DNA of 64,000 bases from assembly GCF_017744445.1 (NCBI RefSeq), contig NZ_JAGIBH010000001.1, positions 322,178 through 386,177 on the forward strand, read 5' to 3'. Positions 34,879-43,948 of the stretch are shown here, in pieces. Each line of letters begins with the position of its first letter. Within the stretch, counting starts at the first letter, position 1. A model generated the notes under the pieces. The model saw only the letters and a program-made list of their open reading frames with translations. It did not search any database and was not told where the DNA came from. The stretch is from Caulobacter sp. Its GTDB lineage: Bacteria; Pseudomonadota; Alphaproteobacteria; Caulobacterales; Caulobacteraceae. A program made the translations under genes and the position numbers.

Positions 34879-35474
34879 GCCAGCGCCTTCGCCGTCAGCA
34901 GCGCCATGTGCTGCCTCAGCTGTGCGATGCTGCGATCGAAATAGCCGATGTCGCGATGGGTGCGGGCCTGCATGACCGCGCCTTCCATCGTCGTCAGGAT
35001 GAACTCCGCCAAGCCCTTGCGATCGACGCCGCCGGGCAGGCCGGCGTCCTTCAGGCAGCCTTCGATCGCGACTGTCCAGTTGGTGAAATTCTGGGCCAGC
35101 AGTTCGCGCACCGGCGGGTCGGGCTCGTGGATCTCCAGGGCCAGCGAGCCGATCGGGCAGCCGTACAGGCAGTCGCTCTCCAGCAGCATGCCGCGATAGG
35201 CCGCCAGCAGGGCGAAGATGCGCTCGACCGGGTCCTCGACCCCGCGCCAGGCCGGGTCCAGCAGCATCTCCTGGATACCGTCGCGGTACATCTCCAGCAC
35301 CCCGATCAGCACGTCCTGCTTGCCGGGGAAGAAGTGGTACAGGCTGCCGCTGTTGGCCTGCGACCGCGAGAGGATGTCCGACACCGAGGTCGAGCCGTAG
35401 CCCTTGGCGGCGAACAGCTCCATCGCCGTCAGCAGGATGCGTCTGCGGGTGTCGAGCGGGTTCGAAGGCGCCAT
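34875..35474 (-). CDS. TetR-family repressor
   Basis: 199 residues from M-A-P-S-N-P-L-D (an ATG at 35489 and one at 35534 are possible; the latter would place both operators in the gene). Helix-turn-helix about 8-52: R-R-R-I-L-L-T-A-M-E-L-F-A-A-K-G-Y, S-V-S-D-I-L, G-S-L-Y-H-F-F-P-G-K. The ligand domain contains C-L-Y-G-C-P-I-G-S-L-A-L-E, a Cys-containing motif seen in TetR regulators of the AcuR/NemR-like group that can respond to electrophiles. Two matching operators lie upstream and face the divergent SRPBCC gene. Confidence 0.85.
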   Translation of the reverse strand: MAPSNPLDTRRRILLTAMELFAAKGYGSTSVSDILSRSQANSGSLYHFFPGKQDVLIGVLEMYRDGIQEMLLDPAWRGVEDPVERIFALLAAYRGMLLESDCLYGCPIGSLALEIHEPDPPVRELLAQNFTNWTVAIEGCLKDAGLPGGVDRKGLAEFILTTMEGAVMQARTHRDIGYFDRSIAQLRQHMALLTAKALA

Positions 35475-35493
35475 GAATGCATTTTGCATCACG

Positions 35494-35540
35494 CTTGAAC
35501 GGTCAATCAAGTCGTGCTTCACTTGAATGGTCATTCAAGT
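35494..35540. promoter_or_regulatory. Pair of TetR-type operators in the divergent region
   Basis: The site at 35521-35540 has perfect nine-base arms ACTTGAATG and CATTCAAGT around GT. The site at 35494-35511 matches its 18-base core at 16 positions. Centres are 28 bases apart; both genes are probably controlled. Confidence 0.6.
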
Positions 35541-35560
35541 TCCTCTGGGGAGGGGAGAAC

Positions 35561-36133
35561 ATGATCCGATCGACGATGATCGCCGCCGCCGCGCTGCTGG
35601 CTTTCGTGGGGGCGGCCAGCGCCCAGACGCGTAGCTGGAAGGACTTTCCGGGCGTCTCGAACACCTCTTACGTGGACGCCGCCGGCCAGAAGGCGCTGCA
35701 GCTGGCCATGGACATCCCGGCCCCGCCCAAGTCGGTGTTCGAGGCCTTCGCCACGACCGACGGCTTCAAGAGCTGGGCCGTGCCGATGGCCCAGGTCGAC
35801 CTGCGCACCGGCGGCATGATCGAGTCCAGCTACGACCCCAAGGCCAAGATCGGCGACGTCGGCAACATCAAGAACCAGATCGTCACATTCATCCCCGACC
35901 AGCTGCTGGTGATCCGCAACGTCCAGGCCCCGGAGGGCTTTGCCGGCAAGGGCGAGTTCCAGAAGACCGTGACGGTGATCGAGTTCATGTCGATCGCCGA
36001 AGGCACGCGGGTGCGGCTGACGAATACGGGCTACGGCGACAACACCGAGGCCAGGACGGTGTACGGGCACTTCGAGTGGGGCAATGCGTACACGCTGGCG
36101 GAGCTGAGGAAGAAGTTCAGCAAGGGCGATTAG
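35561..36133 (+). CDS. Exported SRPBCC/START-like (AHSA1-type) protein
   Basis: 190 residues from M-I-R-S-T-M-I-A, with GGAGGGGAG upstream. A signal peptide ends near A-S-A-Q (about 20). The mature domain starts with D-I-P-A-P-P-K-S-V-F-E-A-F-A-T-T-D-G-F-K-S-W and ends R-L-T-N-T-G-Y-G-D...H-F-E-W-G-N-A-Y, as in SRPBCC proteins related to the AHSA1 C-terminal domain, a hydrophobic-ligand-binding fold. Periplasmic export is unusual for the fold, and its ligand is unknown. It is probably repressed by the divergent TetR protein. Confidence 0.78.
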   Translation: MIRSTMIAAAALLAFVGAASAQTRSWKDFPGVSNTSYVDAAGQKALQLAMDIPAPPKSVFEAFATTDGFKSWAVPMAQVDLRTGGMIESSYDPKAKIGDVGNIKNQIVTFIPDQLLVIRNVQAPEGFAGKGEFQKTVTVIEFMSIAEGTRVRLTNTGYGDNTEARTVYGHFEWGNAYTLAELRKKFSKGD

Positions 36134-36139
36134 CCCGAG

Positions 36140-36276
36140 CTCTCCTCCCCCTTTGGGGGAGGGGGACCGGCGAACGCCGGTGGAGGGGTCAGCGCCGGCG
36201 CCTTGGAGTCATGACCAGCCCCCTCCGTCTCGCCGCGCTTCGCGGCGATCCACCTCCCCCAAGAGGGGGAGGAGAG
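36140..36276. repeat. Family B inverted-repeat element (copy 1)
   Basis: Outer arms CTCTCCTCCCCC and GGGGGAGGAGAG with inner CCGGCGAACGCCGG. Close copies at 62357-62490 and, in opposite orientation, 48303-48434. Confidence 0.85.
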
Positions 36277-36318
36277 TGGTGAATTGACACGCTCGTTTCC
36301 CACCGCTCTCCTCGGGGC

Positions 36319-38337
36319 ATGAACGCTTCGACCCAGCCCGCCCTCAGCCTCGCCCAGGCGTTCGAGCACGCCGAGCGGCTGCTGGAGGCAGACCCGCGGA
36401 TGGCCGCCGAGCAGGCGCGGGCGATCCTGGAAGCGGTCCCGCGCCACGCCGACACGACCCGTCTGCTCGCCGCCGCGCTGCGGCTGTCCGGCGATCCGCA
36501 AGCCGCGCTCGACACCGTCGCGCCGCTGGCCGCCGCCCTGCCCAACCTGCCTCTGGCCCAGTTGGAGCTGGCGCTGAACCTGGAGCAGCTGGGCCGCACC
36601 GCCGAGGCCGTGCGCGCCTTCGACCGGGCCAGCGCCCTGGAGCCGCGCCTGTCGGAGGCCTGGCGCGGTCTCGCCGAAAACCTGGAGCTGCTGGGTGACA
36701 GCGTCGGCGCCGAAAAGGCCTTGGCTCGCCAGCTGCGCGCTTCGACCCGCGACCCGGCCCTGGTCGAAGCCGCCACCGCGCTGGCCGACAACCGCCTGGG
36801 CGAGGCCGAGCAGATCCTGCGGGATCGTTTGAAGGCCGACGCCGGCGATGTCGCCGCCATCCGCATGCTGGCCGAGACCGGCGCGCGCCTGGGCCGCTAT
36901 GCCGACGCCGAGGCCCTGCTGACCCGCTGTGTCGAACTGGCCCCGAACTTCGCCGCCGCCCGTCACAACCTGGCGACCATGCTGTATCGCCAGAACAAGA
37001 ACGCCGAGGCGCTGGGCGAGATCGAGACCCTGACCGCCAAGGACGCCCGCCACCCCGGCTACGCCAACCTGCACGCCGCCATCCTGGCGCGGCTGGGCGA
37101 ATACGACCGCGCCATCGCCGTCTACGACCGGGTGCTGGCCGACTATCCCAACCAGCCCAAGGGCTGGATGAGCTATGGCCACGCGCTGAAGACCGTGGGC
37201 CGCCAGGCCGACTGCGTCGCGGCCTATCGCCAGGCGTTGGAGCAGGCCCCGACCCTGGGCGAGGCGTGGTGGAGCCTGGCCAACCTCAAGACGGTCAAGT
37301 TCACGCCAGGCGACCTGGCGGCCATGACCGCCGCGCTGGAGACGCCGGACCTCTCCGACGACGACCGCCTGCACCTGCGCTACGCCCTGGGCAAGGCGCA
37401 CGAGGATGCGGAACTCTGGGACGCCTCGTTTGACCACTACGCCGCCGGCGCCGCGATCCGCCGCAAGCAGCTGGACTACGATCCCGAAGAGAACGCCTCC
37501 GACACCGCCCGCACCAAGGCGGTGTTCACGCCTGCCTTTATCGCCGAGCGGACGGGGCAGGGGTTCGACGCGCCCGATCCGATCTTCGTCGTCGGCCTGC
37601 CGCGCTCGGGCTCGACCCTGGTCGAGCAGATCCTGGCCAGCCACTCGATGGTCGAGGGCACGATGGAGCTGCCCGACCTGATCGTCATGGCGCGCCGCCT
37701 GGGCGGCAAGACCGCCACCCGCGCCGAGTCGACCTATCCGGAAAGCCTGGCCGACCTCTCCGCCGCCGACCTCAAGGCCCTGGGCGAGGAGTTCCTGGAG
37801 CGCACCCGCATCCAGCGCAAGACGGACAAGCCGTTCTTCATCGACAAGATGCCCAACAACTTCGCGCATGCCGGGCTGATCCACCTGATCCTGCCGAACG
37901 CGAAGATCATCGACGCCCGTCGCCACCCGCTGGGCTGCTGCTTCTCGGGCTTCAAGCAGCACTTCGCGCGCGGGCAGGCGTTCAGCTACGATCTGACCGA
38001 CATCGGCCGCTACTACGCCGACTACGTCGAGCTGATGGCGCATTTCGATGCGGTCCTGCCCGGTCGTGTGCACCGGGTGATCTACGAGCACATGATCGCC
38101 GACCCTGAAGCCGAAATCCGCGCCCTGCTGGACCATTGCGGGCTACCGTTCGAGGAGGCCTGTCTGTCGCCGCACGAGAACGACCGCGCCGTTCGCACCG
38201 CCAGTTCAGAGCAGGTGCGGCGTCCGATCTTCAAGGACGCGGTCGAGCACTGGCAGAAATTCGAATCGCGCCTGGACCCGCTCAAGCAGGCATTGGGGCC
38301 GGTGCTGGACGCTTATCCGAACGCGCCCGTTATTTGA
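36319..38337 (+). CDS. TPR-repeat sulfotransferase
   Basis: 672 residues. The first half (about 10-340) is made of tetratricopeptide-like helix pairs rich in A-L and Y-P residues (for example Y-P-N-Q-P-K-G-W-M-S-Y-G-H-A-L-K). The second half is a sulfotransferase: P-I-F-V-V-G-L-P-R-S-G-S-T-L-V-E-Q near 420-437 is the PAPS 5'-phosphosulfate loop, and D-A-R-R-H-P-L-G near 535 corresponds to the 3'-phosphate motif. It would transfer sulfate from PAPS to a protein or glycan acceptor, the TPR part acting as binder. No signal peptide. Acceptor unknown. Confidence 0.85.
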   Translation: MNASTQPALSLAQAFEHAERLLEADPRMAAEQARAILEAVPRHADTTRLLAAALRLSGDPQAALDTVAPLAAALPNLPLAQLELALNLEQLGRTAEAVRAFDRASALEPRLSEAWRGLAENLELLGDSVGAEKALARQLRASTRDPALVEAATALADNRLGEAEQILRDRLKADAGDVAAIRMLAETGARLGRYADAEALLTRCVELAPNFAAARHNLATMLYRQNKNAEALGEIETLTAKDARHPGYANLHAAILARLGEYDRAIAVYDRVLADYPNQPKGWMSYGHALKTVGRQADCVAAYRQALEQAPTLGEAWWSLANLKTVKFTPGDLAAMTAALETPDLSDDDRLHLRYALGKAHEDAELWDASFDHYAAGAAIRRKQLDYDPEENASDTARTKAVFTPAFIAERTGQGFDAPDPIFVVGLPRSGSTLVEQILASHSMVEGTMELPDLIVMARRLGGKTATRAESTYPESLADLSAADLKALGEEFLERTRIQRKTDKPFFIDKMPNNFAHAGLIHLILPNAKIIDARRHPLGCCFSGFKQHFARGQAFSYDLTDIGRYYADYVELMAHFDAVLPGRVHRVIYEHMIADPEAEIRALLDHCGLPFEEACLSPHENDRAVRTASSEQVRRPIFKDAVEHWQKFESRLDPLKQALGPVLDAYPNAPVI

Positions 38338-38427
38338 CCACTTGCTCCGAACCTTGCCATTTCTGCAACACTCACAGGAATTGGCGACAAACCGAAATTT
38401 CCAACCTTGCCGGACGCTTAGCGCGGG

Positions 38428-38442
38428 TCGAACGTCGTTCGA
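38428..38442. promoter_or_regulatory. 15-base palindrome before the second TonB receptor
   Basis: TCGAACGTCGTTCGA: seven-base arms around one central base, 24 bases before the receptor ATG. Possibly an operator; no regulator gene lies next to it. Confidence 0.35.
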
Positions 38443-38466
38443 TCAGCCGCCAAGGGGAGCGACTTA

Positions 38467-40851
38467 ATGTCGTCGGGATCGGTTCGTTTGAGAAAGGTCG
38501 GCGTCTGCTCTGCCGCCCTCTTTGCCACCACCATGCTTACGGGCGTCGCGCACGCCCAATCCAACAATCAGAACACGGCCCTCGAGGAGGTCGTCGTCAC
38601 CGCGCAGAAGCGGTCTGAAAACCTGCAGGACGTGCCGGTCAGCATCCAGGCCCTGGGTGGGGAGAAGCTGGAGCAGCTGCAGGTCGCCAGCTTCGTCGAC
38701 TATGTGAAGTACCTGCCCAGCGTATCGTTCACGACGTCGGGGCCGGGCTTCGGCCAGGTCTATATGCGCGGCGTGGCCAGCGGCGGGGACGGCAACCACT
38801 CGGGCTCGCTGCCCAGCGTCGGCGTCTATCTGGACGAACAGCCGGTCACCACCATCCAGGGCGCTCTGGACATCCACGTCTATGACGTCGCCCGGGTCGA
38901 GGCCCTGGCCGGTCCGCAAGGCACGCTGTATGGCGCCAGCTCGCAGGCCGGCACGCTGCGGATCATCACCAACAAGCCCACGACGGCCGGCTTCTCGGCC
39001 GGGGTCGACGTCGAGGCCAACAAGGTCGATCACGGCGGGACCGGCCACACGATCGAAGGCTTCGTCAACATCCCGCTGTCGGACAAGATCGCCGTGCGCG
39101 CGGTCGGCTGGGACGTTCGCGACGCCGGGTATATCGACAACGTGGCGGGCACGCGGACCTATGATCGCGGCGATACGGATCCGACCAACGACTACACGAT
39201 CAACAACAACAGCCGGGTGCGGAAGGACTATAACCGCGTCTACACCCAGGGCGGCCGCGCGGCCCTGCGGGTCGAGCTGAACGACAACTGGGTGATCACC
39301 CCCAGCGTCATGGGCCAGGTGCAGAAGACCGGCGGCCTGTTCGCCTATGACCCGCAGGTCGGCGACCTGAAGGTCACGCACTTCTATCCCGAAAGCAGCA
39401 AGGACAAGTGGGTCCAGGCGGCCATGACCATCGAGGGCCAGGTGGCCAATCTCGACGTCACCTATGCCGGCTCGTACCTGAAGCGCAACGACGAGACCAA
39501 CCAGGACTACACCGACTACTCGTACTTCTACGATCAGGTCGGCTACGGCTTCTACTGGACCGACAACGCCGGCAACCTGGTGAACCCGTCGCAGTACATC
39601 CAGGGCCGCGACCGCTATCGCAAGGAAAGCCACGAGATCCGCATCGCCTCGCCGCAGGACCAGAAGCTGCGGTTCGTGGTCGGCGGCTTCTACCAGAAGC
39701 AGAAGCACGGCATCTTCCAGAACTACAAGATCGACGGCCTGGGCAGCGACCTGTCGGTGCCGGGCTATGTCGGTACGATCTGGCTGACCGCCCAGCAGCG
39801 GATCGATCGTGACAAGGCGATCTTCGGCCAGGCCGAGTACGACATCACCGACAAGCTGATGCTGACCGCCGGCATCCGCTTCTTCAAGGCGCACAACACC
39901 CTGGTCGGCTTCTACGGCTACGGCACGGGCTATGGCTCGACGGGCGAGCGCGCCTGTTTCAAGGGCCCGGTGGTCGCGGGCTCGCCCTGCACCAACCTGG
40001 ACAAGGGCACCAAGGAAAGCGGCAACTCGCCGAAGGTGACGCTGACCTACAAGATCGACGACGACAAGCTGGTCTACGCCACCTACTCCAAGGGCTTCCG
40101 GCCCGGCGGCATCAACCGCCGCTCGACCCTGCCGCCATATCAGGCCGACTACCTGAAGAACTACGAGGCCGGCTGGAAGACCTCGTGGGGCGGGGCGTTC
40201 CGCTGGAACGGCGCGATCTTCATGGAGGACTGGTCGGGCTTCCAGTTCTCGATCCTGGGGGCCAACGGCCTGACCGAGATCAAGAACGCCAACCAGGCGC
40301 GCATCAAGGGCGTCGAGAGCGACATCACCTGGGCGCCGGTCGACGGCTTCACGCTGAACGCCTCGGCCGCCTATACCGACGCCAAGCTGACGGCCAACTA
40401 TTGCGGCGCGACCGACAGCGCGGGCACGCCGATCACGACCTGTCCGGTCGGCTCCACGGCGTTCCCCGACGGCCCGCAAGCGCCGGACGGCACGCGCCTG
40501 CCGATCACGCCCAAGTTCAAGGCCAACATCACGGCCCGCTACCAATACCAGGTCGCCGACTATGACGGCTTCTGGCAGGTGTCGGTCATGGGCCAGACCT
40601 CGAACTGGACCGATCTGCGCCTCAAGGAGCGTGAGATCATCGGCAAGCAGGGCCGCTATTCGGTGGTCGACTTCTCGACCGGCCTGTCCAAGGACAGCTG
40701 GTCGATGCAGCTCTACCTCAAGAACGTCTTCGACAAGCGGGCCAGCCTGAACCGCTATGCCGAATGCGCCGAGAGCGTCTGCGGAACCCAGGCCTATATC
40801 GTCCCGAACCAGCCCCGCACCGTCGGGATCAAGGTGGGGAAAGAGTTCTAG
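38467..40851 (+). CDS. TonB-dependent outer-membrane receptor
   Basis: 794 residues with AAGGGGAG before the ATG. Signal peptide ending G-V-A-H-A-Q (about 31), a TonB-box-like E-E-V-V-V-T-A-Q-K-R-S-E (about 40-50), a plug with V-E-A-L-A-G-P-Q-G-T-L-Y-G-A-S-S-Q-A-G-T-L-R, and a barrel ending G-K-E-F. This plug variant (G-A-S-S-Q-A-G-T) is common in the receptor group of Caulobacterales and sphingomonads with carbohydrate or aromatic substrates. Substrate unknown. An intrinsic terminator follows, so it is probably transcribed alone or with the TPR-sulfotransferase gene 129 bases upstream. Confidence 0.92.
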   Translation: MSSGSVRLRKVGVCSAALFATTMLTGVAHAQSNNQNTALEEVVVTAQKRSENLQDVPVSIQALGGEKLEQLQVASFVDYVKYLPSVSFTTSGPGFGQVYMRGVASGGDGNHSGSLPSVGVYLDEQPVTTIQGALDIHVYDVARVEALAGPQGTLYGASSQAGTLRIITNKPTTAGFSAGVDVEANKVDHGGTGHTIEGFVNIPLSDKIAVRAVGWDVRDAGYIDNVAGTRTYDRGDTDPTNDYTINNNSRVRKDYNRVYTQGGRAALRVELNDNWVITPSVMGQVQKTGGLFAYDPQVGDLKVTHFYPESSKDKWVQAAMTIEGQVANLDVTYAGSYLKRNDETNQDYTDYSYFYDQVGYGFYWTDNAGNLVNPSQYIQGRDRYRKESHEIRIASPQDQKLRFVVGGFYQKQKHGIFQNYKIDGLGSDLSVPGYVGTIWLTAQQRIDRDKAIFGQAEYDITDKLMLTAGIRFFKAHNTLVGFYGYGTGYGSTGERACFKGPVVAGSPCTNLDKGTKESGNSPKVTLTYKIDDDKLVYATYSKGFRPGGINRRSTLPPYQADYLKNYEAGWKTSWGGAFRWNGAIFMEDWSGFQFSILGANGLTEIKNANQARIKGVESDITWAPVDGFTLNASAAYTDAKLTANYCGATDSAGTPITTCPVGSTAFPDGPQAPDGTRLPITPKFKANITARYQYQVADYDGFWQVSVMGQTSNWTDLRLKEREIIGKQGRYSVVDFSTGLSKDSWSMQLYLKNVFDKRASLNRYAECAESVCGTQAYIVPNQPRTVGIKVGKEF

Positions 40852-40871
40852 TTCGTGGTGGGGAGTGAGAG

Positions 40872-40901
40872 GGGGCGGTCCGCGAAGGGCCGCCCCTTTT
40901 T
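40872..40901 (+). terminator. Intrinsic terminator of the second TonB receptor
   Basis: A ten-base stem (40872-40881 with 40887-40896, one T-G wobble), loop GCGAA, then TTTTT. Confidence 0.88.
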
Positions 40902-40921
40902 CGTTTTCCGTTCCCCCATTT

Positions 40922-41088
40922 TCGTCTTCCCGGCGCCACGGATCGCGCTTTGCGCGTCCGAGCGTAAACTCTAGCCGGGACCCAGTTTCATCCGGAGCGT
41001 CTTGAGTTGATGCGCTTTTCCGCCCCGCCCAGAGCGGTGATCTCCCCGGGCTCGATCTGGGCCCCGGCTTTCGCCGGGGAAACGGGAC
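40922..41088. repeat. Family A element with an expanded loop in its left arm
   Basis: The left arm begins CGTCTTCCCGGCG and resumes GCCGGGACCCAG, but about 38 bases (from 40934 to about 40972) replace the usual AAA of its loop. This insert has its own hairpin, GGATCGCGC-TTT-GCGCGTCC. The right arm (41054-41088) is normal and ends four bases before the permease ATG. Confidence 0.75.
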
Positions 41089-41092
41089 TTTG

Positions 41093-42415
41093 ATGAAAGC
41101 TTCCGACGCTAAACCCCTGGGCCTGTGGATGTGCACGGCCCTGGTCGTGGGCAACATGATCGGCTCGGGCGTCTTCATGCTGCCGGCCTCGCTGGCGCCG
41201 TACGGCTGGAACGCCGTGATCGCCTGGCTGCTGACGATCGGCGGGGCGCTGTGCCTGGCCTTCGTCTATGCCCATCTGGCCAAGGCCTTTCCACGCGCCG
41301 GCGGGCCGCTGGCCTATACCCAGGAAGCTTTCGGGCCGACGGCCGGCTTCATGGTCGCCTGGGCCTACTGGATCTCGATGTGGGTCGGCAACGCGGCGAT
41401 CGCCATCGGCGGGGTCAGCTATCTGTCGGTGTTCTTCCCGGTGATCGCCAAGGTCCCCGGACTGGCGGCGTTCGTCACGGTCGCGGTCGTCTGGGCGTTG
41501 ACCGGCGTGAACTGCTGGGGCTCCAAGTCGGCGGGCCGGTTGCAGGTCGTGGCGACGGTCCTGAAGCTGCTGCCGCTGGTCGCGGTGGCCGGTCTGGCCG
41601 CCGTGGTGCTGGCCAAGAAGGGCGGGGCGGCGGTGACGCCGTTCGAGCCCTCGCAGCTGTCGGCCAGCGGCATCACCGCCGCCGCCACCCTGACCCTGTG
41701 GGCCCTGCTGGGCCTGGAGTCGGCCACCGTGCCCGCCGACAAGGTGCACGAACCGACCACGACCATTCCCAAGGCCACCCTGTACGGCACGGCCTTCACC
41801 GGCCTGATCTATCTGGTCGTCTGCTCGGCGGTGGTGCTGCTGTCGCCCGCCGACTTGCTGAAGGGTTCCAACGCGCCGTTCGCGGACTTCGTCGGCTATC
41901 ACGGCGGCGGCGACCTGCGGCTCGTTTTGGCCGCCTTCGCCGCGATCAGCGCCTTCGGAGCGCTGAACGGCTGGGTGCTGCTGCAGGGCGAGATGCCCTA
42001 CGCCATGGCGCGCGACGGGGTGTTCCCCGCCTGGCTCGCCAAAGCCGGCAAGCGCGGGACGCCGGTGCGGGCGCATGTGCTGTCCAGCGCCCTCCTGACT
42101 GGCCTGGTTTTGATGAACTACGCCAAGTCGATGGCGGACCTCTTCACCTTCATCGCCCTGCTGGCGACCTCGGCCAGCCTGTTCACCTACCTGTTCAGCG
42201 CCCTGGCGGCCCTGCGCTTGCAGCAGCAGAAGCGGATGGACGCCACAGTGGGCCTGACCGTGCTGGCCATCCTGGCGGCGCTGTATTCGATCTGGACCCT
42301 CTACGGCGCGGGCGCCCAGGCCGCCCTGTGGGGCCTCGTTCTACTGGTCGCCGGCCTGCCGGTTCGTTTCCTGACCGCCCGCGCGGCGCGTCCTGCTTCG
42401 GAGATCTCCGCATGA
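41093..42415 (+). CDS. APC-superfamily amino acid permease
   Basis: 440 residues, about 12 membrane helices. G-N-M-I-G-S-G-V-F-M-L-P (residues 20-31) is the substrate-contacting helix-1 motif of arginine/agmatine (AdiC) and related antiporters; A-L-L-G-L-E-S-A-T-V-P matches the helix-6 motif. Likely an inner-membrane carrier for amino acids or amines; substrate not certain. The ATG follows a palindromic element directly, whose GGGGAAACGGGA end is the only ribosome-site-like sequence. Its stop overlaps the next ATG (ATGA), tying it to the dipeptidase-like gene. Confidence 0.88.
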   Translation: MKASDAKPLGLWMCTALVVGNMIGSGVFMLPASLAPYGWNAVIAWLLTIGGALCLAFVYAHLAKAFPRAGGPLAYTQEAFGPTAGFMVAWAYWISMWVGNAAIAIGGVSYLSVFFPVIAKVPGLAAFVTVAVVWALTGVNCWGSKSAGRLQVVATVLKLLPLVAVAGLAAVVLAKKGGAAVTPFEPSQLSASGITAAATLTLWALLGLESATVPADKVHEPTTTIPKATLYGTAFTGLIYLVVCSAVVLLSPADLLKGSNAPFADFVGYHGGGDLRLVLAAFAAISAFGALNGWVLLQGEMPYAMARDGVFPAWLAKAGKRGTPVRAHVLSSALLTGLVLMNYAKSMADLFTFIALLATSASLFTYLFSALAALRLQQQKRMDATVGLTVLAILAALYSIWTLYGAGAQAALWGLVLLVAGLPVRFLTARAARPASEISA

Positions 42416-43659
42416 TCGTCGCCCTGCTGCTCGCGGCCCAGGTCTCTTACGTCCACGCCGGCAAGCTGGTCGATCCCCAGGCCGGCAAGGTGCTGAGCGA
42501 CCAGCTGATCCGCATCGAAGGCGAGAAGATCACGGCGGTCACGCCGTGGAAGGCGCCTCCGAAGGACGGCCCGGTCACCGACTGGAGCAAGCTCACCGTC
42601 CTGCCCGGCCTGATCGACATGCACACCCACCTGGTCGACCAGGAGCAGACCGAGAACATCGCCGAGCCGCTGCTGACCACGGCCGCCTACCAGTCGTTCA
42701 TCGCCGCTGATCACGCCCGCAAGACCCTCATGGCCGGCTTCACCAGCGTGCGCGACGTCGGCACCTGGCGGGCGTTCGGCGACGTGGCCCTGCGCGACGC
42801 GATCAACAACGGCCTCGTGCCCGGCCCGCGCATGTCGGTGGCCGGCGCCTACATCACCATCCCCGGCGGGGGCGGGGAGGTGACCGGCATCGCCGCGGAC
42901 GTCGGCATTCCGGCCGAGATGCGAGTGGGCGTGGTCGAGGACGCGGCGGATGCGCATCGCAAGGCCGCCAACATCCTGGCTCACAAGGCCGACTTCCTGA
43001 AGTTGATCGCTACCGGCGCGGTGCTGACCGTCGGCACCGAGCCCGGCCAGCTGGAGCTCTCCGAGGACGAGATCCGCGCCGCCGTCGAGGAGGCCGCCAA
43101 GCGGGGGACCTACGCCACCGCCCACGCTCACGGGGCTAACGGCATGAAGGTCGCCATGCGGGCCGGCGTGCGGTCGATCGAGCACGGCTCGCTGATGGAC
43201 GACGAGGCCATCGCCATGATGAAGGCCAAGGGTGTGTATCTGGTGGCCGACATCTATGACGGCGACTGGATCGACGCCTACGGCAAGGCCCACGGCTGGC
43301 CCGCCGAAACCCTGCGCAAGAACTACGAGACCACCGAGGCCCAGCGCGAAGGCTTCCGCAAGGCGGTGAAGGTCGGGGTCAAGATCGCCTATGGCACCGA
43401 CGCCGGCGTCTATCCGCACGGCCTCAACGGTCGCCAGCTGCCCTACATGGTCAAGTACGGCATGACGCCGATGCAGGCGATCCAGTCTGCGACCACCGTG
43501 GCGGCCGAGCTGATGAGCAAGACCGGCCAGGTCGGCTGCGACGCGGCCGGCTGCTACGCCGACCTGATCGCCGTGCCCGGCGATCCGCTGGCGGACGTCT
43601 CGGTGCTGACCCGCGTGCCCAAGGTCATGAAGGGCGGGGCGGTGGTGAAGGATCAATAG
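42412..43659 (+). CDS. Exported amidohydrolase, dipeptidase/prolidase-like
   Basis: 415 residues. A short signal-like N terminus (M-I-V-A-L-L-L-A-A-Q) precedes a beta-sandwich and TIM barrel. Metal site: H71-T-H73, a likely carboxylated Lys197 in D-F-L-K-L-I-A-T-G, His in H-A-H-G (238-241), H258 in I-E-H-G and D330 in G-T-D-A-G. This is the amidohydrolase group that includes Caulobacter Xaa-Pro and Xaa-Arg/Lys dipeptidases once annotated as prolidases. With the overlapping amino-acid permease, a job in peptide or amino-acid salvage is likely. Confidence 0.85.
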   Translation: MIVALLLAAQVSYVHAGKLVDPQAGKVLSDQLIRIEGEKITAVTPWKAPPKDGPVTDWSKLTVLPGLIDMHTHLVDQEQTENIAEPLLTTAAYQSFIAADHARKTLMAGFTSVRDVGTWRAFGDVALRDAINNGLVPGPRMSVAGAYITIPGGGGEVTGIAADVGIPAEMRVGVVEDAADAHRKAANILAHKADFLKLIATGAVLTVGTEPGQLELSEDEIRAAVEEAAKRGTYATAHAHGANGMKVAMRAGVRSIEHGSLMDDEAIAMMKAKGVYLVADIYDGDWIDAYGKAHGWPAETLRKNYETTEAQREGFRKAVKVGVKIAYGTDAGVYPHGLNGRQLPYMVKYGMTPMQAIQSATTVAAELMSKTGQVGCDAAGCYADLIAVPGDPLADVSVLTRVPKVMKGGAVVKDQ

Positions 43660-43674
43660 CGCTTTCGCTCCTCC

Positions 43675-43807
43675 TTCCGTTTCCCCGGCGAAAGCCGGGG
43701 TCCAGATCGAGCCACGAGCGCGCGCGGGGTGTGGCGGGACTTGTAGGCGCTATCACCCCAAATGCTCCGCATGAATCTGGGCCCCGGCCTTCGCCGGGGA
43801 AACGGAG
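43675..43807. repeat. Family A inverted-repeat element (43.7 kb copy)
   Basis: Left arm 43676-43707 with GAAA loop, right arm about 43775-43806. Downstream of the amidohydrolase gene in a 289-base gap; the remainder of the gap (43808-43948) is AT-richer leader DNA for the next small gene. Confidence 0.85.
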
Positions 43808-43948
43808 TTTGTGAGGTGAATAACTGCACAGCCTCAGTTGGCTCGGATCATGCATTGTGCATTGCAGCGCAATTTTGTTGTGCGATAGCGAAACAACTGT
43901 CATGTCTGCGTGGTTAGCGTCACGTTGAGTACGTCCAAGGAGGTCTAC

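Noticed and set aside
43850..43862. ATGCA-TTG-TGCAT as operator before the DUF2188-like gene
   Set aside because: Short arms, no linked regulator, and several similar TGCA motifs nearby make it unspecific.
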